A DNA stretch of 64,000 bases, taken from NCBI RefSeq assembly GCF_042242105.1, contig NC_092019.1:17715328-17779327 (forward strand). Direction: 5' to 3'. Below the pieces are notes generated by a model. The model did not search any database, was not told the DNA's origin, and saw only the letters and a list, made by a program, of their open reading frames with translations. The stretch is from Pempheris klunzingeri (taxonomy: Eukaryota; Chordata; Actinopteri; Acropomatiformes; Pempheridae). Below, piece after piece: positions 1-11,025 of this stretch. The first letter of the stretch is position 1, and each line of letters opens with the position of its first letter. The translations under genes and the position numbers were made by a program.

Positions 1-385
1 TACGTTGCTTTCTCCACCTCCAGTCTTCTCCGCCCACTACCTGTAACCACAAGCCTGTGACGCAGTTTCTAGTTAAAAGGTAAAGCAGTGAATTCAGAGC
101 GAAGTGATGATGATGTCTACACTAATGTTCACAATGATGCAGGAAACACACAGAATGGAAAACAGAGGATGCGATGAGAAGATTGTGTGTGATTAAGATT
201 GTCAATGGACAAAATCAAATGTTGACTTCATATGTCAACCTGATTAGATCATTTTTTTAAAAACAGAAGCGTTGATGGATGAGAAACCAGACAGAAATCG
301 AGAAAGGAGAAGTAATTAAGTGGCTCTTTGAAAATCTGATTTGAGCAGATAACCACCAATTCCATCCTCCATCTTTTTTCGTTAC
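1..385 (-). other. Intron and left window edge of the Arg/Glu-rich gene
   Basis: The long exon to the right ends at 386 with a CAG|GTAAC donor on the minus strand, so this stretch is read as intron. Weak acceptor-like sequences exist near 30-75 on the minus strand (for example TTACAG before a GTAGTGGGC stretch), but they have poor pyrimidine tracts and I do not call an exon. Confidence 0.5.
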
Positions 386-3300
386 CTGTTGTAGAGAATA
401 TTCTGGTTCTGCGATCCCTTCCAACACCTTCCTCTTCTTCCACTTTTACAAGCTCTTCATCTCTTCTTTCAGAGATTTTACGGATTCCCCTTCTTCGTAA
501 TCGGCCCTCGGGCCCCATATCACGCAAACTGCAGCTGCTGGTCAGAGTCCCCCCTCCTATTTTTCTCTCTGCCACCACTTCTCCCTCTCTGCCATCCATC
601 TCCCTTTCCTGTCCTACCCCCACCGCAGTGCCCCTCTCTTCAGGCACCTCTCCCTGCCTTTCATCCTCACTTTCACTCTTCCTGTGTTCCACCTCCTGTC
701 CCTCACCCTCTCTAGAGGGAACGAGGAGGTCATAATTAAGAATGGGGCAGCTGGTAGGCTTGTAGAGCGTGTTGCTCACAGATAAATACATCTCCACTTC
801 CTTCTCTCTGCTTGCTTCTTTTTCCATTTCTGATAACTCAGCTTCACGCCGTGCCTCTCTAATAATTTTCACCTCTTTGTCTGCTTTGTCTAACTGAAGG
901 TGATCAGAGGGCTCAGTCTCTTTGTCCATACTGTGATCCTCCTTCCCTTCTGTGTCTAACAGTGTGTCAGCATGAGTGTATGTGGGTGCGTCACCATGCA
1001 TAACTGCGAACTGGCCAGCATGCATGTCGGCTTGGCTCTGCCCCATACCTCTCAATCCCTCCACCTCCAACAGCTCCTCCTCCTCCAGCTCTGGCTCGGA
1101 CTGCTGGCCGTCCGTTGTCACCGTAACAACGGGCATCTCTCCAGTGCCTTGTGCAACCTCTTGCTGTTTGTCGGTCTTGATTGCTGTCTCGGATTGGTTG
1201 ACCCCTTGGTCTCCATGTACCTCTGCGTTAGGTTCGTCCACAGTCTGTTCCTCTGAGCGTCCCAAAATCTCCCGCACCACATCTTTGGCCCATTTAAGGT
1301 GGGGGGCTTGGGAATGCCGCTTGGGCTCGTCGGACATGCTCCATGCCCCGCTCATTCGGATCCGAATGGCCTCCACCTCTTCTGGGCTCATTGTTCCAGT
1401 GTTTATCACATCCAAGATGGGTTGAATTTGTTCAAAGCTCATTTGAGAATAATCTTCACCATAGGGGTTACTTGGAACTGGCGAAACTTGCCCCCTTCGT
1501 CTTTCCACCCCTTCATGAGATTTCTCTCTCCACTCAATGAGGAGTCTTTCAGTCTGAGAGTCTCTTTTAAGCTGCTTGATTTCAGCATACGGGTGCTCCA
1601 ATTTGCTCCTCATTCCCTCTCCAATCTCTGCGTTTTGATGCTCTGATGACACTTTAAATCGTAAATCCATTTTAGCTGTTTCTCCCATGGCCGCTCGTTC
1701 CTCCCGTGTCACTTCATACTCATTCTTGCTTTCTGTGTCCTGGTTGTCGATGATTGGGCATTCCTCATTTCTACTCAATGTCAGATGCAGGTCATCCTGA
1801 GGTTGCTGCATGGCGTCATCATTGCAACGATGACGGCTGTCAAAAGTTTGGTTATTTTTTTCCACTCCCTCTGTCTCATCATCTTGTGACGGTGACATCG
1901 TGACGGTGTTTGTCCGGGGCAACGTTTGCCCAATCACACAGAAAACATACTTTGGCTGCTTTTCCATCCCCGGTTCGTCCTCATCAACCACCTCCTCTTC
2001 TCCCATTGTCCATTCCTCTTCCCTGTCCCTGTCTCCCTCACCCCCGTTGAGGGCCACAGGTGAGTGGCTATTATATGCAACTCCACCTTCCCAGAATTCT
2101 TGACAGTCCTCAAACTCATCTTCTTCATCTTCCTCTCTTTCGTCCCCCTCGTCTCCGCCACTGGACGTAGTCACAAAGCCGTCCTCTCCTGACAGCATAC
2201 TGCTCCTGTCTTGCTTCCACGCTGTCTCACTTCCTCCTTCCCTCTCGTTGCGAGCCCAATAATCGCTCCCACCCTCTTCCTCTCTGTCGCTCTCCTCTGT
2301 GTTATCTGTCACATTCTCTCCCTCTACATCCCAACGCCGGCTTCCCTCTATACCTCCATCGCTGTCAGACAGATGTTCCTTTCTTTCTTTATCTATTTCT
2401 CTCCAGACTTCACCAGCCTCCTCTCCATCTACACTTACACCCTCTGTCCCCTGGTCTATGTCTATCCTGTGCTCATTTCTCCCTACTTGTCTTCCTCTGT
2501 AACCGCCTTGGTCCAAGTACGTCTCATCTGGTTCCTCTTTTACTCTCCACCCCCCTCTTTCCCACTCAGCCTGTGACTCCACAGTCCTCTCTTCTTCTCT
2601 CCTCCTCTTCTCTTTCCCCTTTGTGTGTCTCTCTCCGTCTATAAATTTGTCTTTACTATTCTTGCCCCTGTGTGGCTCTAACCACATCCTTCTCTGCTCT
2701 GACAAACCGCCTGCCATCTCTCCTCTTTCTCTGTCATGTCTCTCACTTCCTTTTGGCTCCCTTTGACGTCTACCAGCAGCTCTCTCTGGGTTTCTCTGCT
2801 CTTCTGCATCTCTGTCACTTTCAGCAGTGCTCTCTCTGCTCGATTCCCTCTCTTCATGACTGTCTCTGCCTCCTCTATATCTCATCTCACTGTCCATGTC
2901 GCTGCTCCACTCTCCGCTGCTCTGGGCCCGTGGGGGCACCCTAGGAGGCGTCTCGTTCAGGGATCGGCTGCCTCTGCCTGTCGTATCATCCCACCTAGGA
3001 TCGGCCTCTCTTTCCTTGGCTTCCTTGCCTCTCCTGTGCTCTCTGTACCTCCTGTCCTCTCTCCTGTCATCTAATGGGACCTTCAAGTCTCTCACACTTT
3101 CCTTCCATCTGTCTCCCTCCCTGTGTGCCTCCCTTGCTGCTCTGCTGTCAACCTCTCTGTACCTCTCCCTGTCTTTCTCCGCTCCTCTCCTCCTGTATCG
3201 ATCCACTTCTCTTTCTCTGTCCTTGTCTCTGTGTCTCTGCCTGTCCTCTTCCCTGTATCCTTGCCCAACTGGATGTCTTTCCCTCTCTGTTATGCCCGTG

Positions 3301-4298
3301 TTGTCCCCCTCACTTCTGCTGTGTTGATATGTCAACTCCTCCCTCTCTCGGTCCCTCGCTCTTTCCTTCCTCAGCTCTCTCTCGTCACTGTCTCCTTCAC
3401 TCCTGGTGTCCCTCCTTCCCTCTCTCCTCTGCGCCTTTTCCCTCTCCCTACTATCTAAGTAGATCTTGCCATCTCTTCTTCTGTGTGGAGAAGGCACCCT
3501 GGCCTCCCACTTTTCCATGTTAGGCCTTGAATTCTCTCTTTTTCTTGCTGCGTCTTTCTCTCTTCTATCCCGTGAATCACCCACTTCTCTTCCTCTGTGT
3601 TGAAAACCAAAATCAGACTCCTGATATCTTTCCCTCTGTCGTGATTTCTCATCTTTTACAGGTCTTCGCTCAGTGTTTCTTCCCTCTCCCTTCGCCCTGC
3701 TTTGGATCTCATCTCTTTCCTTCTCTCTGTACCTCTCTCTCTGCCGTGCCCTTTCCCTCTCCCTCTCCCACTCATCTGTCTCTGGTCTCTTTGGCCTATC
3801 TCTCCTTCTTTTACCTCTCTCTTCATACATCTCAGTGGTGCCGGTCATTCTCCTGCCATGATCTGGGCTGCTTTTTCTCATTCTGGGAAATGTGTCACCT
3901 TTCTTCATCCCGCTCTCTACTTCTTTATCTGTCTCCTTCTCTAAATTTGAAAACGGCCTCCCGTTTCTGCTCCTGTCATCTTCTTGCCTCCTCTCTCTCT
4001 CCCTCCATTCTCTTTCTCCCTCTCTGGGCCTGGGTGCAGCAGCTCGGTCTCTTTCATAGTATCTCTCCCGGGGGTCCACATCTTTGAATCTTGCTTTGTT
4101 CCTCATTTTCTCCATCTCCCTGTCTCTCTTCCAGTCTTCCTCCCGGGTGCTGTCTCTCTCTCGCTCCGACTGGGCAGTCATTGCTGGCCTGGGACTTGGA
4201 TCCCGAGAGATTTTTCCACCTGGCTGAAGCTTGCGGTCAGATGTGTTTATGTTAGATAAAGTGTCAAAGAGGGTGCAGCTGGGCCTTTTGGTCCCCAT
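386..4298 (-). CDS. Giant exon of an Arg/Glu-rich disordered protein (unidentified; possible RhoGEF N-terminal region)
   Basis: One open frame of about 1,304 codons runs from an ATG at 4298 to a CAG|GTAAC donor at 386 (phase 1), so the protein continues outside the window. An acceptor (CTTCCAG) ends at 4319, and the ATG just inside the exon has a strong start context (A at -3, G at +4). The frame also stays open 42 bases to 4340, but there the first codon is GTG and lies across the acceptor. The first 500 or so residues are runs of RERER/KERE-type charged sequence. A strongly acidic Glu/Asp-rich middle follows. Around 1240-1450 there is a compact non-repetitive block (with QIQPILDVINTG, MSPEEVEAIRIRMSGAW and HLKWAKDVVREILG) that looks folded and conserved. 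The last residues, RRTRIFSTTG, lead into the next exon. I do not recognise the gene. The length, acidic N-terminal character and ARHGEF5 lying near CASP2/CLCN1 in mammals make an ARHGEF5-like exchange factor a guess only; no DH or PH domain lies in the window. Trichohyalin-like or SR-like proteins are alternatives. Confidence 0.75.
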
Positions 4299-4860
4299 AG
4301 TATCATAATTTGGAGAACCTGGAAGACAGTAATACTCCACATTGTCAATTTAAAAATCAAACATTAAGAGTCAAGCCATTTTCAGATTAAAAAAAAAAAT
4401 CACTGAAATGCAGGTCAAACACAAACAGACTTTCACATATTTGGCTGCTGTCACAGCGTCGACAGTGAATACCACAAAACCATATTACACATATCATGAT
4501 AGCTGCAACAATTAAGCTGTGTTTTCAGTCTGTAATTCCATTATTTTATTTTGTCAAATGTACTACATTGCTGCACTTGGACTTTGACATTTTAAGCCAG
4601 TCTGGTTAGAAAGTAGCTTTACAGAAAAAACAGGCCAGAGAAAAGGTGACACCCTCTCACAGTTCTGTAAGAATGCAGCACAGACCTGCAAAGTGCAGCA
4701 TACCAAAAGAAGTCTTTCAGAAAGCAATGGCCTGTGACACATAGGCACGGCATGTAGCATGTACACCAGAACTATACTAGAGCTAAATCTGTGTTCAAAC
4801 TAGAGGCAATTTACAGAAGTGTTCATCTGAAATCCATGAAAATATATCAAAGCAACTCAC

Positions 4861-4990
4861 CTGAATGTAGTATCCTGGGGAGATCTGCGCGCCCCCCCCC
4901 CCCCCCAACAAAGTCCAGCTCAGCTCAAACGCTGAGGATTGCACAACACATAAGAATTCACTCCCTGTCTTCACATTGTCTCCAAACAAA
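4861..4990 (-). other. Probable 5' non-coding exon of the Arg/Glu-rich gene
   Basis: On the minus strand a clean donor (ATTCAG|GTGAGTTG) lies at 4860/4861, about 540 bases upstream of the acceptor of the giant exon. A run of about 15 C on the plus strand (4892-4906) falls inside this putative leader. The 5' limit is a guess. No coding frame joins it convincingly to the long exon. Confidence 0.4.
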
Positions 4991-7049
4991 TGCCCTCCTT
5001 TTTTGAATTAAATGAAAACTGCCTTTTTATTTTCCCCTCAAAACTGCAGCTCTTGTTAAAAACCTAATGTTTACGCCTGAGCTCTTGCTTTTCCCCTCTT
5101 GCTGGCTCTCTCCGTCTCTACCCACCTCCCCTCCTTCCTCAAATTCCCAAACAAGTCTCAACAGATTGACACTTATCTTTCCCCTCCTCCTTCTCCCTGC
5201 CTTGTCCTCTCACTCACTGTTGCTGAACGGAGGGCTGAACTCAGATATATCAAACTAAAATATCTCGAGTCTGTCCACTAATTCAGTCCTTTTCCCTACA
5301 GCCAATGTGATCTCCTGGGTGGACCCCCCCTCCCGGCAAACCACAGCACACAACTTTCTCCTCTCTCCTGCCCCATTCTTCTCTCATGAAACACAGGAAA
5401 TACACCTCCTTGGTGTCTCTGTTTTAGAGCAGCGATTGGTTGATACGGAGTCACCGGGTGTGTCTGCACAACACACACAGCCAGGTAAAGAGTATGGGCT
5501 GTGATAATACAAGGGAGAGTGGGGGAGGGGAGACAGAGAGTAAGGATTGAGAACACAAACTGGAGAGCTCACAGAGGCCTATAAAAACTTAAAGAGGGCA
5601 ATGAAAGGGAAACTGTTCTTTATGATTAAAAAAATAATTAGGCATTAAGCAACCACAGAGGAGGAAACCAAGGGATTGGGGTTGCAAGAGTGATCTATGA
5701 ATGATTTGTTTAACAATGGCTGTTTCATGATGTTGACTGAGCACTGGAGTGGTCTGGGGTTTTGACAACCAAGAATCTGTGCCACTCACATTACTAAATA
5801 AAAGTAATGACACCTAACTATGATCCCTTTCACAGTTACTTGTTGCTTTATTTTGTTGCACTGCATTAGCACTACGTCACTCTGCCTCCACCTACTTAAT
5901 CACTTTGTCATTCAGGCTAATCAGACTCACACATTTCTACACAGATGTAGCAGCAGGAGCATATCTAAACTCTCATTAGCCAAGATCTTTTATGAATTTT
6001 AAAATGTATTCAAAATTAGTTAATTTCTTTCATGTGCATCAGCAAATGTTGTTAATGCCAATAAAGTAACTGAAATAAATGGAGGTCTCTATAGTAGTTA
6101 CAGGCCTTCTTCCCCTAAAAGGCCGTTCCACAAGAAGAACTGTTGTGTTCAATTGGAACTACATTTCAAAAATACTACAAAATTGCCTACAGAGCCAGTG
6201 CTCCCTAAGGTAGGTAAAAGGAAATCTGACTGCCTAAATGCACTGAGCAAACACACAGGCTACTGAGGAATGCTTATCATCTTTAATCTTATCATTTTAA
6301 ATACTTCTTTTAGAAGCATGATTAAAAGAATGGGACAATGTTACAGGCATTCAATCTGATCAAACTCGTAGCAGGTTAAAGGTTGTCTTGTGATCTAATT
6401 CATGATGATAAGCTGGAAGGTTGAAGCACTGCAGTATAGAAAAGAAATGTTGTGATGTAATTGAAACAGTATACTGGATGTCATGATACTGGTACAGAAG
6501 TTAAAGTGAGTCAAAATTAAATCACAGATAGACAAAGTAAAGGATTACATCATTAAGCCCAAGACTTATTACGGCCCTTAAAGAGAGTAAAGATAAAGGA
6601 GTTCAGGTGATTCGGTGACATCATTACCAGCGACACTATAACAATAAATACCTACATTCTCAGCCCAGGGCCGACAGTCATGGTCAGACACCAATAAAAA
6701 AAATGTAAATATTACAGACAAGTTATAATCAGCTTATACTTCCAAGTCTACCATAAGCCACAACTTGACCTTTCCTTTTAAAAATGTGGTGGTTACATCA
6801 TTTGTAGTTTGTGGCACTGTTAAATTACATTATACTGAATGATGATTATAACATTTTGCCCATCTAGGTTATATATATGATACTAGATATTATTGGATAC
6901 TAGATTATGATAAACACAATGAAAAACTCAACACACATAAATATTTTTATGGAGAATTCATCATTGTTTTTTTTTTATAAACTTCCACGTAATGTTTGTA
7001 TTTTTTATGTGCTTTTTAAAAATAAAGCACTTACTTGAATGGAAAACAA
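4991..7049. other. Intergenic region between the Arg/Glu-rich gene and m6pr
   Basis: The two flanking genes are head to head. The stretch is AT-rich from about 5800 to 7050. No exon-like open frames with splice sites, RNA genes or recognisable repeats were seen. The only long frames are short overlapping ones without family resemblance. Confidence 0.5.
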
Positions 7050-7480
7050 TTACTCAACCAACCAATCTTTATTTCTATTGCGCCAGTTGATATCAAGTAT
7101 CATCTCAAGACGCTTTCCATAATGAGCAGTTCTAGACCAGATTCTTCAAGTAAGAGAGAGACCTAATGATTCATAATTGAGGATTCAAGAATCCCCACAT
7201 GAGTAAGCATCAGGTGTGAGACAACAGTGGTGGCAAAAACTCCCCTTTAACAGGAAGAAACATCAAACAGATCCAGACTCAGAGGTGGGCGGCTTTCTGT
7301 CGGGGTCCATGTTGGGAGGAAGTTGGACAGAGAGAGAACGTCTTAAGCTGTTTAACTGTTAAATGACGAGAGGGTGTCTGCCCCACAGGAGAGGAGCCTG
7401 ATGGCTGAATCTGTGTGGATCTGGAGAAGCATCTTATTAAGTGATGATTATACAGATGGAGTGGTTTGTGCATCGATGAC
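7050..7480. repeat. Teleost interspersed repeat upstream of m6pr
   Basis: Contains the motif string GGTGGCAAAAACTCCC, then AACAGGAAGAAAC, then CAGACTCAGAGGTGGGCGGC, in the order seen in a widespread teleost interspersed repeat. The left part carries CTTTATTTCTATTGCGCC. The match is from memory of the consensus, so family and exact ends are not determined. It ends roughly 500 bases before the m6pr start codon. Confidence 0.6.
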
Positions 7481-7597
7481 AGAGCACACAGACTAAAAGC
7501 TGCAGACTCCCTCTAACTTTTATCTTCTTCTCTTTGCACTCAGCTGTGACAGACTCTGGTCAGCTGACCCGGCTGTGAGGGGACTCGGCTGCAGCTC

Positions 7598-7624
7598 ATT
7601 GGTCCTCATCTGGACGGTCACGTG
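7598..7624 (+). promoter_or_regulatory. m6pr: m6pr upstream region: inverted CCAAT box and CLEAR-like E-box
   Basis: ATTGG (inverted CCAAT) is at 7598-7602 and GTCACGTG at 7617-7624, about 330 bases before the start codon. GTCACGTG is the core of the CLEAR motif bound by TFEB/MITF factors at lysosomal genes and also fits USF. Function is inferred from the motif and from the lysosomal role of the gene. Confidence 0.45.
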
Positions 7625-7954
7625 CGCCTGTGTGTTTAGTTTCACTTCCGCACTCCGCTGCTGTTAGTAGCCTGTTAGCTTCCCGGATGTCACTTCACAC
7701 ACTTTTGGAGGAAAACCGCGTTTGTTTTCCAGGACAGCAAAACGTGCAGCTGACACTGTTTATGTAAAACTTCTGGCTGCATGCGGGGTTTTATATAATT
7801 TGATCTGCGCGGCCAAAAATCAGCTTTATTGATGATTAAGTCAACCAGGAAGCGACGTTAGCACGAGGGAGCTCACTAACGCTTCACCATCAGCTGGATA
7901 CATTTTTAAACCAACCAATAAAGAAGTTTTCCCTCTTATTTACAGCAGAAAGTC

Positions 7955-10900
7955 ATGAAGGTAGGTGTACAACGTTGTGGCCAAAAGTTAAACTCCGTGG
8001 AGCTTTTCAGTATTTTAACTGTGTTTCCTCAGGAAAACTTATTGCCTCATGCGGAGATGAACAGACATTTTGCACGCACGTACTGTATATTTAGTGAGGC
8101 TTAAAATGTGTGGTTTCACTACTTAATTTCCCAATAACACGATTGGTTTATACGGCTCATATACTGCTTATTTGTCTGCACTAAATATTGTAGGCCACAT
8201 TACATACTAAGGTTTGTCAGGTAGTTTCGTCCTACTTTTGTTCAGTAAACGGTTATATGAGCTTCAGTTCCTCATACTAAACAGGAAATATGCAAAATTT
8301 GCCACCATTTAATTTTGAATTATTCATATATGAGTGGGTCATACAGATAAAATCTCATCTCCTGGTACTTTTTTGGAAATTAATAAAGTTTATGGATGAA
8401 ATAATCAGTTATTTAGTGAACTAAATACCAGACAAATTATCACATAGATGAAAGAAATCCGTATAAATCCCATTATTATTATTATTATTATTATTATAAG
8501 GCAGTTTTGTTCTTTGATATGCAGCTTTTCCTGCTGTATCAATGTCAAAACCATTAGAGGATCAACTAAACTGATTTCATTAAAGATTAATATGCATTTT
8601 TTGACTGAAATATTCAAATAGCTTGTTTTGTTTGACCAACTTAAACCCAGTTCAGTTTAATACCACATAAGACTAATAAAGGCAGCACGTTTGTTGGAAA
8701 AATGCAACAAAAATAATTAATCTGTTATCAAAATAGTCATCAGTCTCCTGTCAGTTAGATTAGTCCGTCAGGCTAATTGAATAATCGACTCCTCCTTTCA
8801 GCTCTAAAAGGCACAGCAACCGTAAACAGTTTATGTCATTTCACATTATATATTGTTATATATGCAACCCAAATTAATAGTAAATACTTATATTGGTGAC
8901 AAATTAAGTTCCCATTTTAAAGGCTGAGTGTCCATACTTGTTTTCATGTATGTGTCTGTGTCAGGTGTTCGACGGTCAAAGCGGATGGTCCTTCCTGGTG
9001 TGGACCCTGGCTGTTCAGCTGCTGCTGTGTGGAAGAGGGGTGTACACCACTGAAAACACTAAGAGATGTAAATTGCTCTCAGAGTCCTCGTCAGAGCGGA
9101 AAGTCCTCAGTCGACTAGAGCCACTCACCAATAAGAAGTAAGAAGAGACTCAAATGTGTACCTGCATATTCAGTACCATCGATACGATGTCTGGTTATTT
9201 TTGTCATCCATCAAAAATCTGTTCTTACGGAATATGTAAAGCAACCATGACTGAAGCATTTTGCCTGATTGATCTTTGCCATTCAGAGGTTGTCCACTTC
9301 TGCGTCACATGTTATGAATTGCTCGTCCTCTTTTCTATAGCTTTACAGTCGACACCAAGAATGGAGACGACAAGTACGCATATGTGTTCCAGTTGTGTGG
9401 GGATGCAGCGGGCATCCCGGGAGCTGGGCTTGTCCAGGTGGACAGCAAGAAAACGGAAAGCAAACCAACAGTGATCGGCACGTATAATGCAACACAGGCC
9501 ATTGGAGGAAGTAAGTCTCTGCAAAATACAAGACTTTAACCCTAATTTACCTTGACTCTGTTGTGATTGAATGTTTGCAGCATGTGTGTGAATGCTAACT
9601 GGCTGTGAAGTGGGAAGTTAGGTTGGAGAATTGCACGATGGTTTGAGACAAATTATGAGCTAAATAAGCCCAAAAACTTAGAAATAGTTTACTGTTCATT
9701 CATGAATTATCACTGAACATGGGGCAAACCTTTTCATAGGGTGCTTCAGATCAGTATTGTGTCTACATTGTCCAGTTTTTTTACACTTCTCCGCTACTGC
9801 AGGTGACTGGGTGATGCTGATCTACAGAAATGGCGACAAGTATGATGGCCACTGCTCCAAGGAAATGAGGAAAGCCATTGTCATGATCTCTTGCAACAGG
9901 AAAATCGACATGGTAAAAGAAACTTGGATAGATCATCAGATTTGAGAAAAGGAAAAAGAAATGCTAACGGAACTGTTTTTTGTTTTTCTTTTTAATTAAA
10001 AAAAAAAAATGTTTAAAAATGACATAAGATTCAACAAGGCGTCTTTGAGTAACATGCACAAACACTACACAGCTGTTTATAATACAGTAACACAGGCATT
10101 TCACTCTTCATATTGATTATTGCAAGGTAGACCGAAGAAATACCGGATTCATGTTACAAAGTAATCTACCAGGAATGTGTGCATGCATGTCTTTGATTGG
10201 CCAATGCAGCATGTTCCTGCATGACATCACATTGTGTTAGGGTAAAATTTAAATCTGTGTCAGCACCACTGCTGGAGTTTCATTTCTAATGAATTGCATG
10301 TTTTTCACACAGTGCTAACGCAGGTCTGAACATGACCTAATTCTTCTCCTGTTTGACATGTAGACACCCTGTCTCCTTTCCTGTGTATGTTTGGCCTTGC
10401 ATTTACCTCCCTCTCTCTCTCTCTCTCTCTCCCTATCTCTCTTTCTCTCCACCTCAGGGCCAACTGGAGGTGGTGCTGGAGGACAGGGAGAGGGAGCAGG
10501 ACTGTTTCTACCTGTTTGAGCTGGACTCAAGTGCAGTGTGCCCACCTCTTCAGTCCCAGATCAGCACAGGCTCCATAATACTCATCATGTGCGTAAAGAC
10601 AATGTGCAGTGAACCAAAACCCTGTTAAAGCGTATAATATTGTAAATGATCAGTGATCATAAGCCCTCTCCTCTTTCAGTGGGTTCTGTCTTGTGGCCGT
10701 TTACCTCATTGGAGGTTTCCTGTACCAACGACTGATTGTTGGAGCCAAAGGGATGGAGCAGTTCCCAAACTATGCTTTTTGGGTTGAGGTTGGCAATCTG
10801 TCAGCGGTAAGCCTAGTTGCTGATAACTAGTTTTATCAAAAGCTCATGCTTCTGTGACTTTTCGTGAATATCATAACCAACCCCCACCTCCCTTCTGTGC

Positions 10901-11025
10901 AGGATGGGTGTGACTTTGTGTGCCGGTCACGAAATCGAGAGGAAGCGCCCAGTTACAGGGGAGTGGCCACAGAACCTTTAGAAGAAGAGCCAGAGGAAAG
11001 AGATGACCACTTGCTACCTATGTGA
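7955..11025 (+). CDS. m6pr: Cation-dependent mannose-6-phosphate receptor
   Basis: The product binds mannose-6-phosphate tags on acid hydrolases in the trans-Golgi and carries them to endosomes. Seven coding exons join in phase: 7955-7960, 8965-9137, 9341-9510, 9803-9912, 10458-10588, 10680-10806, 10903-11025, giving 279 aa (human 277). Exon 1 encodes only Met-Lys before GTAGGT. Residues 1 to about 28 are a signal peptide. The luminal ligand-binding domain keeps GLVQV (Gln92), SCNR (Arg149) and CFYLFELD (Glu174), which correspond to ligand-contact positions of the bovine receptor, plus N-glycosylation sequons at Asn60 and NAT. The membrane segment is about 191-212. The cytoplasmic tail keeps the Phe-Trp sorting signal (NYAFW) and ends [10 protein letters not shown], the acidic dileucine signal for GGA/AP-1. 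The Ser that precedes EERDD in mammals and is a CK2 site is Pro here. The intron 5 donor is GTGCGT. Neighbour phc1 follows on the same strand as in humans. Confidence 0.96.
8472..8497. repeat. (ATT)n microsatellite in m6pr intron 1
   Basis: About 8.5 uninterrupted ATT units. Confidence 0.9.
10408..10431. repeat. (CT)n tract in m6pr intron 4
   Basis: CT repeat about 25 bases before the exon 5 acceptor at 10457; it forms the polypyrimidine-rich lead-in of that splice site. Confidence 0.85.

Noticed and set aside
972-4259. Many plus-strand Ser/Leu/Pro-rich open frames under the first gene
   Set aside because: They are shadows of the purine-rich minus-strand exon in other frames.
386-4298. Naming the first gene plekhg6 because of 12p13 synteny
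   Set aside because: No sequence of PLEKHG6 that I can recall matches; ARHGEF5 is also only a guess, so no symbol is given.
4299-4340. Extension of the long Arg/Glu-rich frame to 4340
   Set aside because: It begins with GTG and crosses a good splice acceptor; the ATG at 4298 has a strong start context.
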